A DNA stretch of 64,000 nt, taken from assembly GCA_020850595.1 (NCBI GenBank), contig JADZEK010000081.1, positions 34,408 through 98,407 on the forward strand, read 5' to 3'. Under the pieces are notes generated by a model. The model was not told the DNA's origin. It saw nothing but the letters and a program-made list of their open reading frames with translations, and did not search any database. Source of the DNA: Anaerolineales bacterium (GTDB lineage: Bacteria; Chloroflexota; Anaerolineae; Anaerolineales; UBA6663). Of the stretch, positions 1 to 6,736 are shown piece by piece; the first letter of the stretch is position 1; each line of letters opens with the position of its first letter. Position numbers and translations under genes: made by a program.

Positions 1-1037
1 CCGGGCGCGGGCTTGGCCTGCTCCAGCTTCTGATAGTCGGCCTGCACGGTCTCCCACTTCAGGCCGGCGCGGGCCATGAAGTAGGCCCCCACCAGGGTGA
101 TGGGCAGCCACAGCGCGGCGTGCAGCACCAGCGTGTAGCCCGCCGCCACCGCCGGGTTGACGCCGTAGGCCGAGAGCACGGCGATGCCGGGGGTGTCAAA
201 CGTGCCGACGTAGCCGGGGGCCGAGGGGATCGTCGTCGCCAGGTTGACGATGCCGTTCATGAGCATCAGCCCAAAGAACCCGCCGGTGTAGCCGGTGAAG
301 TCGAAGGCGTGCATCACGAACCAGTATTTGCCCGTCTCCAACAGCCAGATGACGACCGAGGTGAGGAAGACCATCAGGATGTTGCGCGGCGAGCGCAGCG
401 CCTCCAGCCCGGTCCAGAAGTTCTCCACCAGCGGCGTGATCTTGGCGCGCGGCCCGGCGGGCAGGCGCGGCGCGACCAGGCGGTGATACAGCCCCAGCGA
501 TTGGTGCGGGAACATGGCGGCCAGCAGGAAGACCAGCAGCGCCCCGGCGAAGGCCGCCGTGCCCCAAACCGTGAGGGCCTGAATGCTGCCGGCGAAGCCC
601 GAACTCATGGTCAGGTGCGCCAGGGCGTTCAGGTTGAAGAAGATGAACATGAGCATGACCACGCCGTCGAAGATGCGTTCGATGAGGATGGTGGCCAGGC
701 TGGCGCTGATGGGTACCCCCTGCTCGCGGCGCAGCACGTAGGCGCGCAGCACCTCGCCGGCGCGGGCGGGGTAGATGTTGTTGCCCATGTAGCCGATGGT
801 GACGATGGGGAACATGGCGTTGGTGGAGATGGTCTTGAGCGGCTTGAGCAGGTAGTGCCAGCGCCAGGCGCGCGCCCAGACCCCCACGAAGTAGATCGCC
901 ACGCCGGGCGCCAGCCACCAGTAGTTGGCGGTGCGCAGCGCCGACCAGACGTCGGCCCAGTGGATATTGCGTAGCGCCACCCACAAGAAGACGGCGCTGA
1001 TGAGCACCCCGACCCAGAATTGCCAGCGTTTTAGCAC
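1..1037 (-). CDS. UPF0104 / lysylphosphatidylglycerol synthase TM-region family protein (3' end outside window)
   Basis: Polytopic membrane protein of the LPG_synthase_TM (UPF0104, flippase-like) family. About 345 residues are visible; the C-terminus runs off the window. Visible in sequence: an N-terminal TM after the start (LKRWQFWVGVLIS), the family signature GYMGNNIYPARAGEVLRAY near residue 85, ILIERIFDGVV shortly after, and a late PSAPGYVGTF segment before two more TMs. No separate catalytic domain is seen, so a lipid transport or precursor-handling role is inferred from the family only. The GTG at 1037 was chosen because it begins the conserved N-terminus and has a GAGG 9 nt upstream. 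An overlapping minus-strand frame is open for 300 codons but gives an Arg/His-rich nonsense protein. Confidence 0.8.
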   Translation of the reverse strand, partial: MLKRWQFWVGVLISAVFLWVALRNIHWADVWSALRTANYWWLAPGVAIYFVGVWARAWRWHYLLKPLKTISTNAMFPIVTIGYMGNNIYPARAGEVLRAYVLRREQGVPISASLATILIERIFDGVVMLMFIFFNLNALAHLTMSSGFAGSIQALTVWGTAAFAGALLVFLLAAMFPHQSLGLYHRLVAPRLPAGPRAKITPLVENFWTGLEALRSPRNILMVFLTSVVIWLLETGKYWFVMHAFDFTGYTGGFFGLMLMNGIVNLATTIPSAPGYVGTFDTPGIAVLSAYGVNPAVAAGYTLVLHAALWLPITLVGAYFMARAGLKWETVQADYQKLEQAKPAP

Positions 1038-1143
1038 GAAAAATGGCCTCGACGGCGAATAGCACACCGGCGGGGATCACCCCGCCGGTATATTGGCGAT
1101 TATACCATTCGTGATACACGCGGGCGGGGCGTTTGGCGCGGCG

Positions 1144-2244
1144 CTAGCGCACAGCGACCGGCAGGTAGACCGGCGCGCAGTAGCCGGTGTATATGCCGAG
1201 GCTCCAATCTTTGAGCACACCAGAGTTCGGGCTGTTGTTGTCCTTGATGGTCAGCGTCCAGGTGCCGTTGGGGTCCACGCCGACAAAGCGGCCCATGGCC
1301 CCCTCCGGCTGCACCTGCGCCAGCACGACGTTGTTGGAATAGTCGGCGTCGGTGACCGGGCCGCCGGGCGGGATGGGCGAGTCGGTCCAGGTGGTGCCGT
1401 TGTAGAGGTTATCAAACGGACCGCCGCGATTATTGGTCAGGGTGGTGGTGAGGCCATCGGGCGCGGTCAACATCAGCGTCAGGTCGCCGGAAGCCGAATG
1501 CGAGATGACGGTCTGGGCCGTCACGTTCGTCAGGTAGTGCCCGGCGTTGCTGACGACGATGTTGGAGGTCGTTGTGCCGGGGTTGGCGATGGGCGTGTCA
1601 ACCGAGTTACTGTAGGACCGGTCGTCCACGATCAGGAGCTCGTTGAGCGTAGTGATCTCCAGTTCCCAGCGGTTGAGCGTGCCGGTATCGCCCCCGGCGT
1701 TGTCGCGCACCACCAGTTGCCAATTGCCGTTGGGGCTATGGAAGCGATAGTTGCCCATGGCGCCTTCGGGCACCAGGTAGTATTGGGGCACATTGTTGGT
1801 GAAAGCGACTTCGGTGACGCCCAGGGTCTGGTCGTCGTCCCAGGTGGTGGCGGAGAAGACGTTGTCGGCGCTGCCGCCATTCTGCGTGGTGAGCGTGCCG
1901 GTCAGGTCGGCGGGGTAGGGCGAGTTGAGGTAGATGTCCAGATCGGCGTTCCAGGTGTGCGAGATCGCGGTGTAGGCCGTCACCTTCCAGAGGTCGTAGC
2001 TTAGGCCGCTGACGGTGAGCGTGCGGGTGATGGTGTTGAGGTCGGGGATGGCGACCGGCGTCACGTCTTGATAGTGGGTGGTGGTGACGGTGCAGCCGGG
2101 CGGCGCATCTACGGTGGTGGCGGCGGCGGGCCGGCGTTCCGGAGGCGGGGTGTTCGCGGCGGCAAGTTGCGGCGGGCGCCCTAGCAAAGCCAGCCCAGCG
2201 GCAGCGATGAGCAGCGAGTTTCTCAGGCAAGCGGCAGGCAGCAT
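1144..2244 (-). CDS. Secreted protein with two proprotein-convertase P-like domains
   Basis: A 366-aa exported protein. A hydrophobic signal segment (residues about 8-28) is followed by two beta-rich repeats of ~130 residues. Each repeat ends in a P-domain-like signature: GNWQLVVRDNAGGDTGTLNRW near residue 185, then GTWTLTIKDNNSPNSGVLKDW near residue 345. P-domains usually follow subtilisin-like proteases, but no protease domain is present, so a stand-alone binding or surface role is likely. The protein ends in VYLPVAVR, which resembles the end of the ELWxxDGT protein at 6737-9514 and may be a sorting tail. It is a single gene, not obviously in an operon. Confidence 0.75.
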   Translation of the reverse strand: MLPAACLRNSLLIAAAGLALLGRPPQLAAANTPPPERRPAAATTVDAPPGCTVTTTHYQDVTPVAIPDLNTITRTLTVSGLSYDLWKVTAYTAISHTWNADLDIYLNSPYPADLTGTLTTQNGGSADNVFSATTWDDDQTLGVTEVAFTNNVPQYYLVPEGAMGNYRFHSPNGNWQLVVRDNAGGDTGTLNRWELEITTLNELLIVDDRSYSNSVDTPIANPGTTTSNIVVSNAGHYLTNVTAQTVISHSASGDLTLMLTAPDGLTTTLTNNRGGPFDNLYNGTTWTDSPIPPGGPVTDADYSNNVVLAQVQPEGAMGRFVGVDPNGTWTLTIKDNNSPNSGVLKDWSLGIYTGYCAPVYLPVAVR

Positions 2245-2329
2245 GGCCCAGTCTCCTTGTAGAAAAGCCCGGCCGGGCCGCGCCCGACCCTGAGGCCTGA
2301 GCCATTATTATAGGCCCGCGGGGGCAAAC

Positions 2330-2363
2330 AAAAGGGGCGAGGCCGTGCTAGGCGCCTCGCCCC
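2330..2363 (-). terminator. Rho-independent terminator after the SWIM-protein gene
   Basis: Perfect 10-bp stem GGGGCGAGGC/GCCTCGCCCC (2334-2343 with 2354-2363). Read on the minus strand it is followed by TTTTGTTTG. It lies 26 nt past the stop of the gene at 2389-2631. Confidence 0.7.
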
Positions 2364-2388
2364 GGGGGGTTACGAGCAAGCGGGCCGG

Positions 2389-2631
2389 CTAGGCCGCTGC
2401 CGGCTGCGGCAGCATGCGATCGAGCAGTTGTTCCAGCGCCATGGTATGGCTGCAGCGTTCACGCAAGAGGAAGAATTCGCAGTCGCACTTGAAGATACCG
2501 TCTTTGAAGCTCACCTGGTGGTCGTTATTCTCCCCGGTGAAGGTTAGGTGGAATTGGTCGAAGTGGAAGCGCTCGCGCTCCTGAGCGTAGCGCTTGGCCT
2601 TCTCAATCTTGCCAATCATGCCATGATCCAT
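2389..2631 (-). CDS. Small SWIM-type zinc-finger protein
   Basis: An 80-aa protein. The second half carries a SWIM zinc-finger pattern (CxC...CxH): CDCEFFLLRERCSH at about residues 49-62, preceded by HQVSFKDGIFKC. SWIM fingers usually sit inside larger proteins (SNF2 helicases, MuDR-type transposases) and bind DNA or protein. Here the finger makes up most of the protein and no partner domain is present. The gene stands alone: a terminator-ending RNA transcription unit lies just upstream (2690-2827) and a terminator follows. Target and function are unknown. Confidence 0.7.
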   Translation of the reverse strand: MDHGMIGKIEKAKRYAQERERFHFDQFHLTFTGENNDHQVSFKDGIFKCDCEFFLLRERCSHTMALEQLLDRMLPQPAAA

Positions 2632-2689
2632 GTCTCAGCTTCCTTTCTGCCGCCCAGGGCGGCGCCGTGCCAAAGAAACCGCGCCAGAC

Positions 2690-2732
2690 AAAAAAAGAAG
2701 CACGCAGAGCGTCAGGGCACGCTGCGTGCTTC
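2690..2732 (-). terminator. Rho-independent terminator of the 2690-2827 RNA
   Basis: Read on the minus strand, an 11-bp perfect GAAGCACGCAG/CTGCGTGCTTC stem, extendable by 3 bp, is followed by seven T residues (2690-2696). It lies 59 nt before the SWIM-protein start, so it either ends an independent RNA or acts as an attenuator. Confidence 0.85.
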
Positions 2733-2827
2733 GCCAGAGGCTTCATCCAGAATTGTCAGCAGTGACTCGCGGCTCATATGGCCGTTGGTCCCTCCGCTTC
2801 GGGTGGTACTCTCAGGTTCAGGGTACT
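2690..2827 (-). ncRNA. Putative structured small RNA or leader RNA of unknown class
   Basis: A roughly 140-nt interval between a near-consensus promoter (2834-2862) and a strong terminator (2690-2732), with no credible reading frame. Short local stems are visible on the minus strand: CGGC/GCCG around a CAUAUGA loop, GUCA/UGAC around CUGC, and CCC/GGG around GAAGCGGA. I cannot assign it to a known family. The 5' end is inferred as about 7 nt past the -10 element. Confidence 0.5.
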
Positions 2828-2833
2828 GCCAGA

Positions 2834-2862
2834 AGTATAGAGGCACTCGCAGGGGGAGTCAA
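2834..2862 (-). promoter_or_regulatory. Sigma-70-type promoter for the 2690-2827 RNA
   Basis: Minus strand TTGACT (2857-2862), 17-bp spacer, TATACT (2834-2839). This is one of the best promoter matches in the window, and no protein gene starts directly behind it. Confidence 0.7.
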
Positions 2863-2962
2863 CTGACGGTTGGCCCCCGCTTCAGCGCCGATCATCACTG
2901 GCGCGCATTTGGGGCCGGATTCGCGCGGCTAAAGGGTTGGTGAGAGTTTCGCGGCGGGACGC

Positions 2963-4693
2963 TCAGCCTTCGTCCTTCACCCGTAGGTCGTGCCAGCTCC
3001 AGGTGGCGAGCAGGGTGGGGTGCGGGCCGATAAACTCGCGCATAATCGAGTTGTCGGGCACGGCGGCGGCCGGCCCCGGGCGGAACCACTGCAAAAACGA
3101 CAGCAGCCGGTTGGCTTCCACGTACTGCGGCGTGTCGGGCCGCACCTGCAGCAGCAGCGGCTCAGCCAGGGGGCGCAGCACGGCCATCTCGTGCACCAGC
3201 GCCGAGTTGAAGATTGCGTCGCTGTTCTCCTGGTAGGGGAAGATGTTGAGCTTCTCGCCGCGCTTGACCGATTCCCAGCGCGCCAGCGTCTGCGCGGCGG
3301 TGTAGCCGCGCGTGGCCGCATCGCGCGCCACGCGCCGAATCAGGCGCGTGTCGGTGGTGCTCACCCGGTTGTGCCGGTCCAGGTTGAGCTGCGTCAGCGC
3401 CGACACATAGACCCGGTAGATGCACTCCGGCGGCAGCCCCGGCACCAGATTCGGGTTCAGCCCGTGGATGCCCTCGATAATCAGCAGGTCGTCGCGGCCC
3501 AGGGTGATGGTCGGGCCGGCTTCGCGCAAGCCGGTGCGGAAGTTGTACTGCGGCAGCGGCACCGCCTGCCCAGCCATGAGCGCCAGCAGGTGCTCGTTGA
3601 ACAGGGCCACATCGAGCGCGCCCAGCGTCTCGTAATCGAACTGGCCGGCGGCGTCACGCGGGGTCAGCTCGCGGTCCACAAAGTAGTCGTCGAGCGCCAG
3701 CGGGTAAGGGTGCAGCCCGTGGGCCAGCAGTTGAATGGCCAGGCGCTTGGCAAAGGTGGTCTTGCCGGAGGCGGATGGCCCGGCGATGAGCACTACGCGA
3801 ATACGGTCGTGCTGGGCGGCGATCTCGGCGGCGATGCGCGCCAGCCGCCCCTCGTGCAGCGCCTCAGCCACCAGCGACACCTCCGGCAGCCGCCCGGCCG
3901 CGATGGCGTCGTTGAGCGCGCCTGCCCCGCGGATGCCCAGGCGGTCAAGCCAGTGGCTGGATTCCTCAAAGACGGCGAACAGCTTGGGGTAGGGAGCGCC
4001 GGGCCAGAGTTGCGTGGGCGTGTCTTGATGCGGAAACTGGAGCAGGAAGCCCGGCGGGAAGGCGTGCAGATCGAAGTTGGTCAGGTAGCCGGTGGAGGGC
4101 AGCATATAGCCCTGCAAGTAGTCGGCGTGACCGTTGAGCTGGTAGAGCACCAGCGTGTCTTTCTGGCGGTGGGCCAGCAGCCGCACCTTGTCGTCTTCGC
4201 CGCGGGCGCGGAACAGCGCGATGGCCTCGGCCAGGGGTACGACGGATTTGCGGTAGGGCCGGTCTTCAGCCACCATCTGCCGCATGCGCGCGCGGATGGC
4301 GTCTAGCTCGTCCTGGGTGAAGGGCGCACGCCCGCGCACCTCGCAGAAGTAAGCGCCCGCCGCCGCCGCGGCATGCTCCACGAACACCCCCGCCTCTGGG
4401 TACAGCTCCTTGGCGGCGGTGACCAGCAGAAAGACCAGCGAGCGCCGGTAGATGCGCATGCCGTCGGTCGCGGCCAGCGTCACCGGCTGCACATCGGCGT
4501 CTACGGTGAGCGGCAGGGCCAGCTCGGCCAGCTTGCGGTTGACGATGGCGGCGGCCAGTGGGGCCTCGCCCGGCCGGGCCGCGGCGCGCAGAATCTCGGC
4601 CAACGGCGTGCCAGGCGGGGCCTCAAAGACCCGGCCGTCGGGCAGGCGGGCCTGCACGGTGGCGCGGGGCTGGCTGAGGTGGATAGCGCTCAT
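2963..4693 (-). CDS. Uridine kinase-like nucleoside kinase with N-terminal TGS/ThrRS-like region
   Basis: A 576-aa protein. Residues about 8-75 look like a TGS domain (VQARLPDGRVFEAPPGTPL). Residues ~75-230 resemble the second additional domain of threonyl-tRNA synthetase. The C-terminal ~300 residues form a phosphoribulokinase/uridine kinase domain with Walker A GPSASGKTT near 305, a conserved LDDYFVDRE, and IIEGIHGLNP. This three-part layout is known for bacterial nucleoside kinases that lack the synthetase catalytic core. The likely reaction is ATP-dependent phosphorylation of a nucleoside or related small molecule; the true substrate cannot be told from sequence. It is downstream of the DprE1-like gene on the same strand. 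Confidence 0.8.
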   Translation of the reverse strand: MSAIHLSQPRATVQARLPDGRVFEAPPGTPLAEILRAAARPGEAPLAAAIVNRKLAELALPLTVDADVQPVTLAATDGMRIYRRSLVFLLVTAAKELYPEAGVFVEHAAAAAGAYFCEVRGRAPFTQDELDAIRARMRQMVAEDRPYRKSVVPLAEAIALFRARGEDDKVRLLAHRQKDTLVLYQLNGHADYLQGYMLPSTGYLTNFDLHAFPPGFLLQFPHQDTPTQLWPGAPYPKLFAVFEESSHWLDRLGIRGAGALNDAIAAGRLPEVSLVAEALHEGRLARIAAEIAAQHDRIRVVLIAGPSASGKTTFAKRLAIQLLAHGLHPYPLALDDYFVDRELTPRDAAGQFDYETLGALDVALFNEHLLALMAGQAVPLPQYNFRTGLREAGPTITLGRDDLLIIEGIHGLNPNLVPGLPPECIYRVYVSALTQLNLDRHNRVSTTDTRLIRRVARDAATRGYTAAQTLARWESVKRGEKLNIFPYQENSDAIFNSALVHEMAVLRPLAEPLLLQVRPDTPQYVEANRLLSFLQWFRPGPAAAVPDNSIMREFIGPHPTLLATWSWHDLRVKDEG

Positions 4694-4711
4694 GGGGCGG
4701 GACCGGGTGGT

Positions 4712-4951
4712 TTACGGAGTGCGCCAAGGATTACCGGATGATTGGCGAAGGTCGGCGATTAAGCTCGTACCAAGCGCTTTGACGCTGAGATTGGCATAGT
4801 CTAATTCGCTCGCGACCGATAGCTTGCCGACGGGCGCTGGGCCGTTAATAAGCTCCTGGGCCAGAGGCATTAACGGATCAACGTCTAGGTTCACTAGCCC
4901 GGTTGGGCGCGGATTAGGCTTGCCACGCAACTCCTCAGCCAAGGACAGCAT
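4712..4951 (-). CDS. Hypothetical 79-aa protein
   Basis: A short open frame filling the gap between the genes at 4973-6499 and 2963-4693, all on the minus strand. The translation is not strongly biased (starts MLSLAEELRGKPNPRPTG) and shows no signal peptide, TM segment or motif I recognise. Base composition is noticeably less GC-rich than the neighbours. Only a weak GAG lies near the ATG. It may be a real small gene, a decayed fragment, or chance. Confidence 0.3.
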   Translation of the reverse strand: MLSLAEELRGKPNPRPTGLVNLDVDPLMPLAQELINGPAPVGKLSVASELDYANLSVKALGTSLIADLRQSSGNPWRTP

Positions 4952-4972
4952 CGCAAGCTCAATCTGCCAGAG

Positions 4973-6499
4973 CTAGCGGCCTTGGCCGTTGCTGCCCGGC
5001 CCGGCTTCCGGCACGGCTGCCCGCTCGGGCAGTCGCAGGGCGGCGGCGGCTGGGGCCGTGGGCGCGCCGCCATTGAGGGCCGGGGCGAGCACGCGCCGAT
5101 AAAGCTCGGTTTGCAGCAGGCCGCCGGGGTCGCAGCGCGCCTTGAGCGCGGCAAAGCGCGTCAGGGTGTCGGGACCAAGGTAGCGCGCGGCGGCCGCCGG
5201 GGTGAGGGTGCTGTCTTTGGCGAAGTAGAAGCGGCCCCCGGCTTCGAGCGCAATCTCGTTCAGCCGCTGGGTCATGGCGTAGAGGTCGGTGCGCCCGCTG
5301 CGGCTGCCGGGCACCTTGAAGTCAATCGCTAGCGAGTAGCCGTCTACGGCGTGGCTGAACAAGAAGCGGTCGGGCCGGTGGCGCTTGAGGACGTTCACGA
5401 ACGTGGCAAAGCCGCGGCCCTGGGCTTCGGCCAGTTGGGCGCGGTAAACGTCGGCGGCCTGCGCCTGGGGGATAAAGGTCTGGTATTGGATCAGGCCGTG
5501 CCGGTAGCCGTGCTGCCAGCGCGGCACGTAGTCGAGCAGGAAGTTGAAAGCCACCAACCCCTGGCGATAGAGGTGGTGGTGACTGAGGGTGCGCGATATC
5601 AGGTACTTGCCCAGGTTGGCGAAGCGCATGCCCAGCCGGTTGAGGCCGAGCGGCATGAAGCGCCAGATGATGGCTTTGGGGATCAGCCCAAAGAGCGTGT
5701 CGGGCAGGTCCTGGTAAGCGAGGCTGAGGCTGTGGGCCGGGTGGGCGTCTTCGCCGGGGGCCAGGTAGCGCGCGCGGTGGATCTGCCCGCGGCCCAGGTG
5801 CGCCCCGCCGGTCGTGCCGTCTACCCAGCCGACGATATAGTCTGCCTCACGGCAGCGGTCAATATCGGCCAGCATGTCTTGAAGGCTGGGCGCGGCCCAG
5901 GCCTCCACGGCCAGGTCGCCGGAGTAGATGCGCTTGAGTTGGAGCGTGATGGACGTGAACACGCCTAGCAGCCCGGCGCTGGAGATCAGGCTGTAGAACA
6001 GGTCGGGGCGCTCACCAGGCGCGCAGCGCACCAACTCCCCGGTGGGCAGCAGGGCCTCGCAGGCCAGCACGTGCTCGCCGATGGGGCCGGTGTGATAGTT
6101 GTTCTTGCCGTGGATGTTCATGCCCAGGCAGCCGCCCAGGGTGGGGAACATGGTGCCGGGGACGACGGGCGGCCACCAGCCGTCTTCCAGGGTATACTTC
6201 CAGAGTTGCTCGATAGTGACGCCCGGCTCGACCGTGATCACACCCGTGGCAGGGTCCCAGGCCAGCACGCGGTTCATGCGCTGCAGGTCGAGCACGATTT
6301 GCCCGGCGTTGAGGGCGGCGTCGCCGTAGGAGCGGCCCGCGCCGCGCAGGGCGACGCTCAGCCCGCGCGTGGCGGCCTCGCGGAACAACTCCGCGATCTG
6401 CTCAACGTGTGTTGGGCGGTAGAGGTAACTGGTGCTCTGTGCCGCGCGGCCGAAGCCGGTCAGCGGGGTAAGGCGGTCGAAGTCAGGGAAGATTGACAT
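4973..6499 (-). CDS. FAD-binding oxidoreductase, DprE1 / aldonolactone-oxidase type
   Basis: A 508-aa PCMH-type FAD enzyme (vanillyl-alcohol oxidase superfamily). The FAD-binding signature RGAGRSYGDAALN is near residue 52, followed by VEPGVTIEQLW and then PTLGGCLGMNIHGKNNYHTG near residue 125. This N-terminal set matches decaprenylphosphoryl-ribose 2'-oxidase (DprE1) and related sugar oxidases. The partner reductase DprE2 is not visible nearby, so the true substrate (polyprenyl-phosphate sugar or aldonolactone) is unresolved. The ATG start at 6499 sits downstream of a TATAAT -10 hexamer at 6538-6543. Confidence 0.75.
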   Translation of the reverse strand: MSIFPDFDRLTPLTGFGRAAQSTSYLYRPTHVEQIAELFREAATRGLSVALRGAGRSYGDAALNAGQIVLDLQRMNRVLAWDPATGVITVEPGVTIEQLWKYTLEDGWWPPVVPGTMFPTLGGCLGMNIHGKNNYHTGPIGEHVLACEALLPTGELVRCAPGERPDLFYSLISSAGLLGVFTSITLQLKRIYSGDLAVEAWAAPSLQDMLADIDRCREADYIVGWVDGTTGGAHLGRGQIHRARYLAPGEDAHPAHSLSLAYQDLPDTLFGLIPKAIIWRFMPLGLNRLGMRFANLGKYLISRTLSHHHLYRQGLVAFNFLLDYVPRWQHGYRHGLIQYQTFIPQAQAADVYRAQLAEAQGRGFATFVNVLKRHRPDRFLFSHAVDGYSLAIDFKVPGSRSGRTDLYAMTQRLNEIALEAGGRFYFAKDSTLTPAAAARYLGPDTLTRFAALKARCDPGGLLQTELYRRVLAPALNGGAPTAPAAAALRLPERAAVPEAGPGSNGQGR

Positions 6500-6537
6500 A
6501 AGGTCGGCAGCAAGCGGCAGGTAAGCGCCAACAGTCC

Positions 6538-6543
6538 ATTATA
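6538..6543 (-). promoter_or_regulatory. -10 hexamer TATAAT upstream of the flavoenzyme gene
   Basis: A perfect TATAAT on the minus strand, 39 nt before the start at 6499. No good -35 is visible at 16-18 bp. The rest of the 6500-6736 gap shows no other feature. Confidence 0.4.
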
Positions 6544-6736
6544 CTCTGGCAGTCGTGTCCAATCACCGTCGCTTGGCAAGCGGCGGGCGCGCTCTGGCCT
6601 TCAACGCAGTCTATCCGCCATATCACTGGATGGGCGCCCCCACCCACGCCCTGGCGCTCCCCGGCTCAAACTCAGCTCGCATAGCAGTGGATCGGCCTAT
6701 TGGCTGGATTATTCGTCCTGGCTGCGGAGGTGCCCC

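Noticed and set aside
196..1119. 300-codon overlapping minus-strand frame at the window start
   Set aside because: It is an Arg/His/Gly-rich shadow of the UPF0104 gene; the correct frame gives clear TM segments and family motifs.
2740..2830. Possible SAM-I or TPP riboswitch on the minus strand
   Set aside because: Short matches (GCGGAGGGAC, UAUGA-GCC; ACCCUGAACCUGA) recall these aptamers, but the CCGGCAACC core of SAM-I and the CUGAGA half of TPP are missing, and the downstream SWIM gene has no link to methionine or thiamine.
4994..5154. Several long plus- and minus-strand frames opposite real genes
   Set aside because: In DNA this GC-rich, antisense and shifted frames stay open by composition; their translations are Ala/Arg/Gly/Pro-rich without motifs.
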